This document shows positions 20,453 to 31,303 of a stretch of 64,000 bases of DNA, piece after piece. A program made the position numbers and the translations under genes. Below the pieces are notes generated by a model. It made no database searches. It saw nothing but the letters and a program-made list of their open reading frames with translations, and was not told the DNA's origin. Each line of letters begins with the position of its first letter. The first letter of the stretch is position 1. Source of the stretch: Barthelona sp. PAP020 (taxonomy: Eukaryota > Metamonada: BaSk clade); the NCBI GenBank assembly GCA_040182905.1, contig JARQWU010000026.1, forward strand, positions 1 to 64,000, given 5' to 3'.

Positions 20453-21811
20453 ATGAATAATTCTGATATTCCATCTGAAAATATTGAAAATGACATGGAA
20501 AATGATCTTATTCAATTAAAATATGAACGATTAAAAGAAAAACATTGGTATTTCAACAAAGATGTTCCCGAAAATAATAATGGCATATCTGATCCATATA
20601 AATTGGAATGGCGATTACATAAGAAACATTTTATATTGTTAACATCCAGTGGAAGTTCATTAATCAGTAGTTGGGGTGATTCATATGAATTGAGTCCGTT
20701 GTTTGGTGTTATTAATTCTTTTGTTCATATAAATAAACCAATAGAAATAGTTACGTCAACAAAAAGGATAAAATTTTATTTAGATGAAAATTTTCTGTAT
20801 GTTTTTGTGAACGACAATTTAAATGATGAGAATGATATTGATTTGTTAGCTTTGAGAGCTTATGTAATGAGTAATTTATCAGAACCTATTTATTTCAATC
20901 CTCCTCATGGAAGTATTCTTGTTGATTTCTTTTTTAACACTTCAATTATTTTTAAGTATATTCAGAATAGTTTACGTTGTTGGGATTTGTTTATTAAAAG
21001 TAGTTGTTTGTTGAAAAAAGATACAACTCTGTTAAAAAATTGGTTAGTTAAATTTAACTCAACCAATATTATCAACATGTTTATTTTTGATTTTAACACA
21101 GTTGAATTAGATTACATATTGATGAAATCTTCAATATATATCAATCCTATTGATATTTCCATCTGTATTAATTTCATTGTAACTCATTTAGATGATGATT
21201 TCTATTATCAACAGTTTGACTTATGTTTGCCCTTTACTTTTCCTAGTGGAAAATTATTCTGTCATGCTGCAAAAGTTTGTGATTCAAAGATTATTTGTAT
21301 GTTAAGTTTAAATGTTGAACATTCTGGAAATATTGCAAACACAATATTTGGTGAACTTTTACCTTCAGTTCCAACCGACAAAATTCAAAAATTTAAAAGA
21401 TTCAATGTTTTAAAAGAAATTGAAAAATTTTTAGATGGCATATTCTTCATGGATCTGATGATCATCAATAGAAAAACTTCACAAGTAATTCAATCAGATA
21501 TGCCTAGAATTAATTGCAAATCAATCTTTAAAAAAATATATCAACAGATGTTCAACAATTTAGGGTTTATTCCAGAAGAACCTACTTTAAAATTTGATTT
21601 TAACAATATTAAACCAACTTTTGATAAAGTTAATCTTACAGATAAGAATGGTTTATCTTTTGGTTGTTGTATTGAGCATTTTGTCTTCTTTTTTACTTTA
21701 CCTTTAACTTTTGGTGAATTGGAATTGGAAACCATCGCTCATGATATTTTTGTCGTTGTTAATCAAAGGAAAGATGAATTATTCATTTCTTTTGATCCTG
21801 TTTGGAAGTAA
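20453..21811 (+). CDS. MON1: Mon1 vacuolar/endosomal fusion protein
   Basis: 452 residues from ATG to TAA. After a short acidic N-terminus, residues about 50-140 are the first longin domain with the Mon1 signature order: EWRLHKKHFILLTSSGSSLISSWGD, then LFGVINSFV, then KFYLDENFLYVFV, as in yeast and human Mon1. Two more mixed alpha/beta blocks follow, including the typical late-position PSGKLFCHAAKV and a C-terminal ELFISFDPVWK. Mon1 pairs with Ccz1 as the exchange factor for Rab7 and drives endosome or vacuole maturation. Shorter than animal Mon1 (about 550) because of a short N-terminus. No Ccz1 is seen in the window. Confidence 0.8.
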   Translation: MNNSDIPSENIENDMENDLIQLKYERLKEKHWYFNKDVPENNNGISDPYKLEWRLHKKHFILLTSSGSSLISSWGDSYELSPLFGVINSFVHINKPIEIVTSTKRIKFYLDENFLYVFVNDNLNDENDIDLLALRAYVMSNLSEPIYFNPPHGSILVDFFFNTSIIFKYIQNSLRCWDLFIKSSCLLKKDTTLLKNWLVKFNSTNIINMFIFDFNTVELDYILMKSSIYINPIDISICINFIVTHLDDDFYYQQFDLCLPFTFPSGKLFCHAAKVCDSKIICMLSLNVEHSGNIANTIFGELLPSVPTDKIQKFKRFNVLKEIEKFLDGIFFMDLMIINRKTSQVIQSDMPRINCKSIFKKIYQQMFNNLGFIPEEPTLKFDFNNIKPTFDKVNLTDKNGLSFGCCIEHFVFFFTLPLTFGELELETIAHDIFVVVNQRKDELFISFDPVWK

Positions 21812-22295
21812 ATATATTATGTAAATATAAACTGTACAAACATACAAATATTCAAAAACAATCTTGTAAACTGTGTTTTTCATTTGGTTTTTTTTTGTTG
21901 TTTTTTTATTTGTTCAATAAATTCAAGTTTGTTCATTGTTCTTTTATGATTCACATTGACTACAGGTTTCTTTTCATAATGAAACACCTACATTTATTGT
22001 TTTGAGAAGGAAAAAAAGAAAAAAAGAAAAAACTAAAATTTGAGTGAATTGAAAAAGTAAAATCTTGTTTTGGGGATTTACATTACTCAAATTTGAATTT
22101 TAAACAGTATTGGACAGTTCGTTTGGATCTTTTGAACCCTTTTTCTCCAGTAAATTTTTGACTGATTCAACTGACCAAACATCTTGTTTTAAGTTTTGTT
22201 CTTGGTGAAAAAAACACAACAGAAAAGGAAGTTGTGTGTGATTTGGAGGATTAGATCTTTTTTTTTGCATTCATTCTTTGAAACATTAACATATA
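21812..22295. other. Intergenic, no gene seen
   Basis: 484 bp, AT-rich, between two plus-strand genes; T-runs and A/G runs only. Confidence 0.5.
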
Positions 22296-22688
22296 ATGAA
22301 TGACATAACGAGAATGAACGAAAATGAACTGTCTTTGAACATCAGTGGAAGAGCAGGGAGTTGGCATGATGACTACAAAAATAATCCCCATATTTTTATT
22401 GGAAATATTGCTCCAGACGTTTCACAGGAGGAATTATTGATTATTTTCTCTCAATATGGCGAAATTGATGATATTAATATCATAAAAGACAGAAATACCA
22501 ATACTCGGAAACCCTTTTGTTTCCTCACTTATTTTGATTATCGTTCGGCTATATTAGCCATTGATAATCTAAACATGTTGGAATTGAAGGGTAAAAATTT
22601 AAGAGTGGACCATGCAAGCAATGAATCATATAATCCTAGTAAATATGGGAGAAAAATTCCTGATTTATTCAAAGATTGTTCTTCTTGA
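22296..22688 (+). CDS. RBMX2-like: Snu17/IST3/RBMX2-like RRM protein of the spliceosomal RES complex
   Basis: 130 residues, one RRM. The family hallmark before the RRM is present (SWHDDYKNNPHIFIGNI, compare W-H-x2-YK in Snu17 and RBMX2). RNP2 is IFIGNI and RNP1 is KPFCFLTYF. The stretch YRSAILAIDNLNMLELKGKNLRVDHAS matches the family's DxRSTILAVDNxNG...LRVDH pattern. Snu17 with Bud13 and Pml1 forms the RES complex, which binds U2/SF3b and stabilises the activated spliceosome. The C-terminal tail is short and ends soon after the RRM, as in yeast. Its presence fits with the tiny introns seen in neighbouring genes. Confidence 0.85.
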   Translation: MNDITRMNENELSLNISGRAGSWHDDYKNNPHIFIGNIAPDVSQEELLIIFSQYGEIDDINIIKDRNTNTRKPFCFLTYFDYRSAILAIDNLNMLELKGKNLRVDHASNESYNPSKYGRKIPDLFKDCSS

Positions 22689-23222
22689 TTTAATATTTTA
22701 CTTGTATTTAATTTTTTATAATCCTCTTTAATTTCTATTTGAGTCGATTTTCAGACTAAAATTTGCATTTGGTTGCGTAAATGGGTGTTTTTTTTTTTGG
22801 ATGAACTTCGGATATTTTGAAACTTTGTTTGAATGGATCAAAAAAAAAAAAAAAAAAATATAGCAATGTGGAAACGAACAAACGATTTTATGTTTCATTG
22901 GGTCAGGCATTCACAAAGGGCCTTATGATAATCAATATTTGCAAATCTAACTTATTGAATTTGAATGCGCAAATTCCAAAGACAACAGTGGCACATCTGT
23001 AATTAAGCAGAAATTCGTCTTTTGTTATAATATTTGAGGATAATTCACTTTGATTATGGGAGAAGAATTACATAAGATCTGTGCCATTCAAAAGTGAACG
23101 GCTACGAAATGACAAGAAAAAAGGTTAATTTTTGCAAAAGTGTCGAAAATACTCAATATCCAGCTTGAAAAACTGGAAATATTGCATTTAACCATAAAAC
23201 AAAATGAAAAGTCTTTGAAACT
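22689..23222. other. Convergent intergenic region
   Basis: 534 bp between convergent gene ends, with an A19 run at 22840-22858. No ORF or RNA feature recognised. Confidence 0.5.
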
Positions 23223-25358
23223 CTATGATTCCAAAGCAATAAACAGTTGAATTGGTACTGATCTGCCATCTTTATTACATACACAAAACAACCGAGTTCT
23301 ATCATAATTCAATACCATTCCATAAATTCTAAAAGGAACATTAACTCGTTGCAACACTTCACCTGTTTCTCTTCGGATTAAAGCAAATGTTTTATCCCAA
23401 GAACCAGAATAAATTATCGAACTATCTTGAGAAAAGGCAACAGAGCATATTGTGCCATTATGAATCATAAACTTTCCCAACAGCTCTCTAGATTCAACAT
23501 CAAATACCCTGACTGTTCCACCTTGATCACCTGTAGCCCAATAGACACCATCATGTGAGAAGTTGCCTGATATAACATCATTTCCATCATGATTCCACAT
23601 GTGAAGCTCTTCACACGTATCTAATGAAAATAACTTTGAACATGCATCACTACTAACAGAAGCAAAGTACCTCATATTGGGACTGATTCTAACATGCCAA
23701 ACATATTTTTTATGTGGTCTAAATTCATGTATTTTCTGTCCTTTAACAGTATATATGGCAATGTAACCATTAGCCATACCAAAGGAAAGCAACTCATTGT
23801 TTGGAGAAAACCAAACACTTTTCACAGTTTTGGGCATATCGACAATCTTTGAAATAATTTTCCAAGATCCAACCTCAATAATGTGTATTGATGGACCATC
23901 TCCACCAATGGCCAAAAGTTTGGAGTTTGGACTGAAATTCATACACCAGGTTATCTCATAACACGCTTCATGCACAATTTCAAATGTATTAGCATCATAC
24001 ACTCTCAGTAACTTGGAATTCAAACATCCTGCAACAGCAAAAAAAAGTCCATTAGAGCTGTAATCAAGAGCAAATGACATTGAATCAGGAAAATCTTGAC
24101 AAAACACAGGAATTTCAGAGAATCTATCGATATTATGAATGATTTGGCTTTCATTTTCAACAAGTGGTTTTCCATCTTTGCTTTCAATGAACTGGTTTGG
24201 TTCAATGTTCAATTTTTGTTTCTGAGAAATGATAGAGCTGTTCTTATTTCGTAAACTACTTATTTTATGGGTCAGTTCTTGTTTTTCAATCGTCCATTTT
24301 CTTTTATTTGCGGTTAAATTGCAAATTTCACTCAATAATTTTTGTTTTTCATCAGTCCATTTGTCTTTTTTCTCCTTCAGCACAACATTTTCTTCCTCAA
24401 AAGCTGAAACACGCCTTTGTAATCTTTTTTGATCAAATCCCAAACCCTCAAACCGCCCAATCAGCATTTTTAAATACTCGGCAATATCGCTGAACGTAGG
24501 TCTTTCAGCTGGATCAATGCTCAAACACCTCTTGATAATTCCAAATCCAGGTATTGTATCCAGTAATTCATTGGCATACGGAAGTTGTCCACTGCCCAAT
24601 TTGACAGCAATTCGAAAATCAGTTAACCCTTCAAAAGGAACAAACCCAGAAATAACCTGGGCCAACATAACACCAAAAGACCAGGCATTAATAGCTGTCC
24701 CTACAATATTTTCCTCTTCATTGGCAAACTCAGGAGCAGCATATTTTGCTGTGCCCATTATCGAATCGGCTGTACTTCTATTAACATTATGAACAAGCTC
24801 AAAATCCGAAATTGCTGGTGTATACAACCCATCAACACTATGTCTTAACAAAATATTTTTCGGCTTTAAATCGCAGGCCATGACACCTTTGTTGTGACAA
24901 AACTCAAGCGCAGACGAAACTTGCATCATAATAACCAACTTTTCCTTCAAAGACAATTCTGGAATCAATTCCTCCAGATTAACATCACAATATTCCATTA
25001 CAATACCTTTCTTTCCATCAATCTCAGTCACTCCAAAAACTTGTTGAACGAATGGGTGATCCAAAACCATTGGAAAACATTCATGTGCAAGACAATCATC
25101 AGTAATTTCTTCATTAAAAACTTTAATAATAACAAGTTTTTCATGTCTGTTTGCAAGATGCTGGAAGCCAAACCTTTCCATTTTTAAATTATAATTAACT
25201 ATTTTAAACTCTTTTTCAGGCACATAAACGTCATTTGATTCAATTAAATTTTGTAATTTTTCAAAAGCGTCATCGTCCTGTTTCTTGATGTTCTTTTTGT
25301 AGTTCTTCGAATTTCGGTCATAATCTTTCAGGCCTTGAATTTCTTCAAAGGTAAACAT
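23223..25358 (-). CDS. Divergent protein kinase/coiled-coil/WD40 protein, probable pseudokinase
   Basis: 711 residues from the ATG at 25358 (an upstream TTG is ignored). The kinase domain covers about 55-300. The VIIK lysine is 79, but the glycine loop is not recognisable. The catalytic loop reads MACDLKPKN (HRD to ACD; Asp163 and Asn168 kept). DFG is DFE (185-187), and the APE region PEF is present. Residues 305-390 are coiled coil. Residues about 400-711 form a WD40 propeller (SSNGLFFAVAG, SPNSKLLAIGGDG, HDGVYWATGDQGG, SQDSSIIYSGSWDKTF). The DFE and lost glycine loop suggest weak or no catalysis and a scaffold role, though Asp, Lys and Asn are retained. A decayed relative lies at 3278-4607. 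Confidence 0.88.
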   Translation of the reverse strand: MFTFEEIQGLKDYDRNSKNYKKNIKKQDDDAFEKLQNLIESNDVYVPEKEFKIVNYNLKMERFGFQHLANRHEKLVIIKVFNEEITDDCLAHECFPMVLDHPFVQQVFGVTEIDGKKGIVMEYCDVNLEELIPELSLKEKLVIMMQVSSALEFCHNKGVMACDLKPKNILLRHSVDGLYTPAISDFELVHNVNRSTADSIMGTAKYAAPEFANEEENIVGTAINAWSFGVMLAQVISGFVPFEGLTDFRIAVKLGSGQLPYANELLDTIPGFGIIKRCLSIDPAERPTFSDIAEYLKMLIGRFEGLGFDQKRLQRRVSAFEEENVVLKEKKDKWTDEKQKLLSEICNLTANKRKWTIEKQELTHKISSLRNKNSSIISQKQKLNIEPNQFIESKDGKPLVENESQIIHNIDRFSEIPVFCQDFPDSMSFALDYSSNGLFFAVAGCLNSKLLRVYDANTFEIVHEACYEITWCMNFSPNSKLLAIGGDGPSIHIIEVGSWKIISKIVDMPKTVKSVWFSPNNELLSFGMANGYIAIYTVKGQKIHEFRPHKKYVWHVRISPNMRYFASVSSDACSKLFSLDTCEELHMWNHDGNDVISGNFSHDGVYWATGDQGGTVRVFDVESRELLGKFMIHNGTICSVAFSQDSSIIYSGSWDKTFALIRRETGEVLQRVNVPFRIYGMVLNYDRTRLFCVCNKDGRSVPIQLFIALES

Positions 25359-25972
25359 CGGCAAAAAAAAAAAAAGCCAGTTGTTTACGAATAATCACAC
25401 TTCAATCTTTATGTCTGTGAAGAACAGTTTGAAACATTGTACAATCTACACAAATCAGTCAATTGATACGAATCGGGGCATTTTGAACTGTCATTAATGC
25501 AAATATGACACCTATGACACACATAAATAATATATATTCCCCTTGATCACAATTAATTGTCTCAAAACAGCATTGGAAATCATTTTATCAACAAAAATAT
25601 CAAAAAAATTTTTGTTATTGATTAATAAAAAACAACAATGGTATAGCTGCTAAATTTTAATGATAAAAAGTTTCATGCAGGAGAAAATAGAAAAAAAAAA
25701 CCACTTTGTTACCATCACCATTTTCCTCTCCCAAATCAAACCTTTAATCCCCAAATTGTGTAACATTCATTCCAAAAGCACAAAAAAATTCATTTGTATG
25801 CACTTTTTCTTTGATCAACCCATAAGACACATTTATTTACCCCAGGTCAAAAACACAGCAATCACAAAAGTGCAAATGTTTTATTTACCTTTTTTTTTTC
25901 AAACGTTCAAACAAACATCCGCAAAAAGTTGCCATATTAATCAAAAAGAAAATAAGAATTGAATTTAAAATT
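25359..25972. other. Intergenic, no gene seen
   Basis: 614 bp upstream of the kinase-WD40 gene and downstream of the coiled-coil gene. AT-rich with A/T runs; the 100-codon plus-strand ORF here has no protein-like features. Confidence 0.5.
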
Positions 25973-27034
25973 TCAAGTGGTCAATTTGGTTTTGGTTTTG
26001 GGAAACTGTTTATTCAACAACATTCTGTTCACTCTATCAATAACATAAACTGAAAGTTCTTTAAATTGTTTTGTTTCCAGTTCCAAATCGACAATTTTTT
26101 TTTCTTTGATCGCTAATTCATCTTGTAACTCTAAAATTATTACCCTTTCCTTTTCTGAAGTCTTCTCTTTGGTATCAGCTTCAAAATATTGCATTATATT
26201 TTCTGTTTCATTTGAGTCTCCCAGAGATTGCAAATTATTATCAACAGGATTGAAAGATATATTGGTTAACGATATTTGAGTCTTTAATTCCTCTATTTCC
26301 GCATTTTTTGCATTATTTAAATTGTTTAATTCTTTAATTCTTTCGTTTAGGAATGAATTTTGAGTTTGCAATTTTGAAATCTCATGACCAGCCGCAGATT
26401 TCCTATTATTGTATTCATTTAAATCTTCTTTTAGATTATTAATTAAAGACTTGTTATTTTCCAATTCTTTTTGTTGTTTTTGAAAATCACCTTGTAAATT
26501 AACAAAAGATTGATTTTTTTTCTCGATTTCTTCCTTCAATTCAGCATTTTTTTGCTCAATTTCTTTCATTTGATCCATTAAATCAATATTTGCATTTGAT
26601 AAGGCATTTTTCTCTTCAGTTAACTTCTCAATTAACGTATTCAAATTTTCAAACAATGTTATTGATTTAGAATCAATTAAAACTTTATTATTTTCTTTAT
26701 TACTATAATTTCTAACGCTTACATTCGACATTTCATCAGATCCAATATCTGACAAACCTATATTCCAAAATTTGTCCGAAAAATTATTATTATTATCATT
26801 AGAAATCTTAACATTGAAGCCTCTTTTGTTATTAAAATTGGAAAGATCATTTTCATTGTAACTGTTGTTATTTTGATGTGAGGATTGACTAATCAAATCT
26901 AATTTGGAGTCATTTGCAAATTCATCACTTAAAAAACCATTCAAATTGCTTTCTTGTGATGCACCAAAAGAAACAATACTATCATCAATTTCTCCATCAA
27001 CATCTGACATATCAAGATCTAAAAGAATTGCCAT
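25973..27034 (-). CDS. Coiled-coil protein, function unknown
   Basis: 353 residues from the ATG at 27034 (MAILLDLDMSDVDGE); upstream codons reach only a TTG. The N-terminal 130 residues are acidic and Asn/Ser-rich, probably disordered. Residues about 130-335 are nearly continuous coiled coil (EKLTEEKNALSNANIDLMDQ, ERIKELNNLNNAKNAEIEEL). The last 12 residues are Lys/Thr-rich. No family recognised; a structural or tethering role is likely from composition only. Confidence 0.75.
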   Translation of the reverse strand: MAILLDLDMSDVDGEIDDSIVSFGASQESNLNGFLSDEFANDSKLDLISQSSHQNNNSYNENDLSNFNNKRGFNVKISNDNNNNFSDKFWNIGLSDIGSDEMSNVSVRNYSNKENNKVLIDSKSITLFENLNTLIEKLTEEKNALSNANIDLMDQMKEIEQKNAELKEEIEKKNQSFVNLQGDFQKQQKELENNKSLINNLKEDLNEYNNRKSAAGHEISKLQTQNSFLNERIKELNNLNNAKNAEIEELKTQISLTNISFNPVDNNLQSLGDSNETENIMQYFEADTKEKTSEKERVIILELQDELAIKEKKIVDLELETKQFKELSVYVIDRVNRMLLNKQFPKTKTKLTT

Positions 27035-27345
27035 ATTAATAAAATCATTCAAATATTAACCTTTGGAATTAAAAAAACAAATACATCTTCTTTAATGATA
27101 ACATCTAATTTTTATATTTGAGTTAAGAGTTTCATAATCACTAAAGTTCATTTCAACATTTGAAAATCAAATTTAAAAACAAGCAATTATTTTCTTGAGA
27201 AAAATATTCAAATTGAATGAAAAATTTTATAAATTTTAAAGCTATTTTGTTTAAAATGTGATTAATTTATAATAAATAATGTGTTTTTCAGAAAAAACAG
27301 AAATGAATTGAATAGAATTAACTTTTCCATTATTTCCATTAATTA
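27035..27345. other. Divergent intergenic region
   Basis: 311 bp between divergent genes, about 80% A/T by eye; presumably both promoters. No motif shared with other upstream regions was evident. Confidence 0.5.
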
Positions 27346-30300
27346 ATGATCAAAAAAGACAAATTTCTTGCAAATGGTTTGGAATTTAATAATGATAGGA
27401 TAATAATTAACGAATTCCTTTCAAAGCATAACATTTTTGACATAGATTCAATTGATTCCAAACAATTTTTGAATAATAATTTTCTTCGAGAATTAATGAA
27501 TTATTGTAACAATAAATCTAATTATTCTTTTGGAGTGAGAACAATTTGTTTAAATATTTTAATTAAAATTATTAAAGAATCACCAAAGAATGTATATTTT
27601 GTATTAAAAAGTTTTGATACGTTAATGTTTACTGAAAGAGACTTTCATAATGAAGGTTCAATAGAATATATCAGTAAAATAATTCAATTGATGAGTTATG
27701 TTTTATATAACATACCTATTGACATTTTAATTGATGATTTAGAAGGATATTTACCCTTAATTAGTTTTATTATGAAGTATTTTGCGAATCCATCATCATA
27801 TTTAACCATTACTGATTTTTTCAAACGTGTTCAATTGTTTAAATCATGTAGTTTATTTATATTTATTGTTTTGATGCGATATGATTTGACTATGAGTGTA
27901 TTTAAACCAATATATTCAATGTTTATGATGAATAAAGAAAATAGACGATATTTTTTCATACTTTTGAATGATTTTGCTAAAGAATTGTTCAATCGAGTTG
28001 TAAAAATTAATGAAACAGAAGAAGATTCAAAAGAAGTTGAAATTATTGATGAAGAAATTAACCAAGATTTGATTGAATGTGTTTATTTAGGTTTTAGAAT
28101 AATTGAAATTGTTTTAGTCATTCCAAAAGGTTATGAAAATGAGAATTTAAAAATTCAGACAAAAGAATTGATTATTGTCAATAGTAGTTTATTTGATATT
28201 GCTAAATTTGATATAGATATTGGTTTATTATGTTTTAAATTGTGTATTTTACCTCGAATTAATTTTATCAGTGAATTAGTTTATTTTAATGAGATTTGTG
28301 AGATTGATAGTGTTTGTGGGAGAGTCTTCAATGAATTATTGATACAAGGTTTAGATATTGAAAGAATTTTATTGTTTTTAATCAATGAAAAAGAAATAAA
28401 TCATACAAAAGATTTATTGATAGTTTTTAGATGTATGTATGATTTTTATAACATATTTGAGACATCTATACATAGTGGGGAGAATGTATTTAGTGAGAAT
28501 TTTAAGATCAGTAATATTTTGAATAATGCTAATGATCATTTAAAAAGTCAATTAGAATTTTATGAACAAATAAAACAAAGCAATGGTAAAAATAATTTTT
28601 TTGCTGGAAAGAATTTTTCACGAAAATTTTCCAATAAAAATTATCTATTTAATTTGAATGATTTTGGTTATTTAAACTTGTTAAACAGTTTAATTTTGAT
28701 TTTAAGACAAAATCACTCAAGCAAAAATAATAATAGTACTAGCAATCTTAATAATAATAATATTAATTTTGTTTTGTTATTATTAGGATTTGAAATCAAA
28801 TTTCCTTTAAATATTGATTGGACAAATAATAATCATAACAATAATAAAATGATTGAAGATTTATTCATTGTTGAAAATTTTTCTTTATTAGAATTCTTCA
28901 TTTCTACTATAGCAACATTAAATATTAACAATATTAATACTATTCATATATTAATTTTAAGTTTATTAAATGAATTGTTAAGTTTAGCAAATCATAATTT
29001 TAATAAAAATTTTGCTAGAAAAATTTTTGATTTAAGAAAAGATTTCATTTTAAATTTAAAACATTTATTAATTGATATTGTTGAATATTTTCAAATTGAT
29101 GATACATATGGTCATTCACCTTTAGATGTCATTAATATTATGAAATATCAATGTTTATATAATATTACTCAAATTTTAAGTCAATTAATGTTTTGTATAC
29201 TTGATGATAATGATAAAGAGGATGAAAATATTGAATTATTAAATTTTGATGGAAATAATATTAATATTTTGATTCAATTGTTTGATTTAATATTAGAACC
29301 TTTAACTCTGGTTAAAGAATTCAAAATTCCTACACTTTTAGAAGATCAATTAAAATTCAAAGATTTTTTATGTCAAAATGAATTATTTTCAGCAAATATC
29401 ATTAATGTAACTGAATTATTGAATTATTCTTTAAATATTATTCCTCCTTTAATACATACAACAACAAATACTAATACATTAAATAATGATGATAATCTTT
29501 TAGAAATAGTTGAATCTTTGTGTGATTTAACCAATCAATTGATATTTTATAATGAAAAACAAACACATTTATGTTTAAGAGAAAATCTTATTGAAAGTGT
29601 TGTCGCAAATTATTTTTTAATTCTACAAATTGTTTTGGATGAAAAACAACGTATGGATGTTCTATATTCAACTTTGTTGAATCTTTTAAATAAATTATCT
29701 TCTCAAGATATCAAACTATTATCTAGCATACAACTCAAAGTTACTCAATTCATATTGGAATTGATTACTATCCTTGTTGATTCTATCTTTGATGATAATC
29801 ATATTTTAACCGATTTTGAATTATCAAATCTGATTGATATTATTGTTGATATTGCTTTAAATAAGTCTATCAATGATCAAACAAAAACAATTTTAGTTCA
29901 ATGTTTAGTTTTATTATTTAATGTTATAATTCAATCTAATAATGAAATAAAAGAATTCCAAATATCACAAATGAATTTAAATTTGGTTTTTGAAGAAACT
30001 TTAAAAATTTTGAAATTTTCATCAAAAAAGATATCTCCAATACAAGAAAGTTTTTGTTATAATTTTATAGCTGTTATCTTTCATCCTAAATTCAATCAAT
30101 TGGTTGATATTAATTTGATAATTGATGATATTTACAGTTTAGAAGTTTTTACCAATTTTGTTGATGTGTCCAAGGATTCACATGACTCTTTATTAATTAA
30201 TCAATCAAAATTAACAGCTTTAATCAGTCTTACAAAATATTTTTCTTTTGTTCATTCTTTGATTGTTCAGAATCTAATCAAATCCATTTTTAAGTGTGAA

Positions 30301-31038
30301 AATTTTAATAATATTGGTAATTTTGATTTTAACATTAAACAAATGATAACCGATAGATTGAATAAAAAAGGTGTATCTGATTTGCACACATATGTCTTTG
30401 AACATTTCATTTTTGCCAATCAATTAATGGCTACTGACCCTCATAATTCTTTTCTCTTTACTGAAACATTTGATTTGTTGTTTATTTTTCCAACATTTTT
30501 GATTTCTTCTTTGGAAAATAACTTAGTTGTCATTTTTGAATTCAATTCTTCAGGTCAAAAAAATTCAACCCCTTTTATAAATTCAATCCTTTTTGATCAC
30601 CTTAAAATTCAAAAGAATATGATTTCATTCCTTTTGTCTTTTATGTATGATTCCAATGGGTTTACTAAAAAATCAACACAATTGTCTCTCTATTATCACA
30701 AGATATTTGAACTTTATGTTTATTATATTAAAGAAGAATATCTTTTAAACAGTATAGATGGAATTCAAGATGCTCAAAGATTTGGAATCATTCAGAACTT
30801 TTTGGAAATTTTCCGGAACATTTTATTGATTGCTAATCATATTTTACATAAGTATAAAAGCAGTGTTATGTTTAAACAATTGGATTGTTTCTTTGATAAT
30901 GATATTACTTCTAATTTGAAAAATCAGTTGGAAGTTGTCGTTAATCATTTAGATCAAACACAAAACAAAAAATTAATAGTTCAACATTATCAAATAATTA
31001 CCCAAATTGGAGAAATGATCAAGTCATTAAATATATGA
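27346..31038 (+). CDS. Asn-rich helical solenoid protein (1230 aa), function unknown
   Basis: A single uninterrupted ATG-to-TGA frame. Hydrophobic helices about 30-40 residues apart run through the whole length, as in HEAT or armadillo solenoids. They are broken by Asn-rich low-complexity loops (SSKNNNSTSNLNNNNIN near residue 460, and NNHNNNK). No signal peptide, membrane segment or catalytic motif. Codon use is among the most AT-rich in the window (28981-29040 has 9 G/C of 60). I do not recognise it; nuclear transport or trafficking factors are typical of such architecture but nothing specific supports that. Confidence 0.8.
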   Translation: MIKKDKFLANGLEFNNDRIIINEFLSKHNIFDIDSIDSKQFLNNNFLRELMNYCNNKSNYSFGVRTICLNILIKIIKESPKNVYFVLKSFDTLMFTERDFHNEGSIEYISKIIQLMSYVLYNIPIDILIDDLEGYLPLISFIMKYFANPSSYLTITDFFKRVQLFKSCSLFIFIVLMRYDLTMSVFKPIYSMFMMNKENRRYFFILLNDFAKELFNRVVKINETEEDSKEVEIIDEEINQDLIECVYLGFRIIEIVLVIPKGYENENLKIQTKELIIVNSSLFDIAKFDIDIGLLCFKLCILPRINFISELVYFNEICEIDSVCGRVFNELLIQGLDIERILLFLINEKEINHTKDLLIVFRCMYDFYNIFETSIHSGENVFSENFKISNILNNANDHLKSQLEFYEQIKQSNGKNNFFAGKNFSRKFSNKNYLFNLNDFGYLNLLNSLILILRQNHSSKNNNSTSNLNNNNINFVLLLLGFEIKFPLNIDWTNNNHNNNKMIEDLFIVENFSLLEFFISTIATLNINNINTIHILILSLLNELLSLANHNFNKNFARKIFDLRKDFILNLKHLLIDIVEYFQIDDTYGHSPLDVINIMKYQCLYNITQILSQLMFCILDDNDKEDENIELLNFDGNNINILIQLFDLILEPLTLVKEFKIPTLLEDQLKFKDFLCQNELFSANIINVTELLNYSLNIIPPLIHTTTNTNTLNNDDNLLEIVESLCDLTNQLIFYNEKQTHLCLRENLIESVVANYFLILQIVLDEKQRMDVLYSTLLNLLNKLSSQDIKLLSSIQLKVTQFILELITILVDSIFDDNHILTDFELSNLIDIIVDIALNKSINDQTKTILVQCLVLLFNVIIQSNNEIKEFQISQMNLNLVFEETLKILKFSSKKISPIQESFCYNFIAVIFHPKFNQLVDINLIIDDIYSLEVFTNFVDVSKDSHDSLLINQSKLTALISLTKYFSFVHSLIVQNLIKSIFKCENFNNIGNFDFNIKQMITDRLNKKGVSDLHTYVFEHFIFANQLMATDPHNSFLFTETFDLLFIFPTFLISSLENNLVVIFEFNSSGQKNSTPFINSILFDHLKIQKNMISFLLSFMYDSNGFTKKSTQLSLYYHKIFELYVYYIKEEYLLNSIDGIQDAQRFGIIQNFLEIFRNILLIANHILHKYKSSVMFKQLDCFFDNDITSNLKNQLEVVVNHLDQTQNKKLIVQHYQIITQIGEMIKSLNI

Positions 31039-31303
31039 AGTCTTTTTTTTGTTTTTTGGAGATATTATAATTAATTAATATAAATACAATTGTCAGTCGT
31101 TTAATTTATTACATATTTCGCTGATTTGATTTCTTTTTTCTCAGTTGTTCCACTAGGAATTGTTAAAAAGTGCCATTTTCAAAAAATAAACACTCGTATC
31201 TTTCTTTATGAAGATTTTTTAAATCTTTTGATAGACTAAATTAAAAAAAGAAGTGAAATAAAAAAAAACTTCAAAAAAAAATCAATTATCTTTGAATGTA
31301 ACA

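Noticed and set aside
25660-25962. 100-codon plus-strand ORF
   Set aside because: Composition and stop context match intergenic sequence; no homology-like motif.
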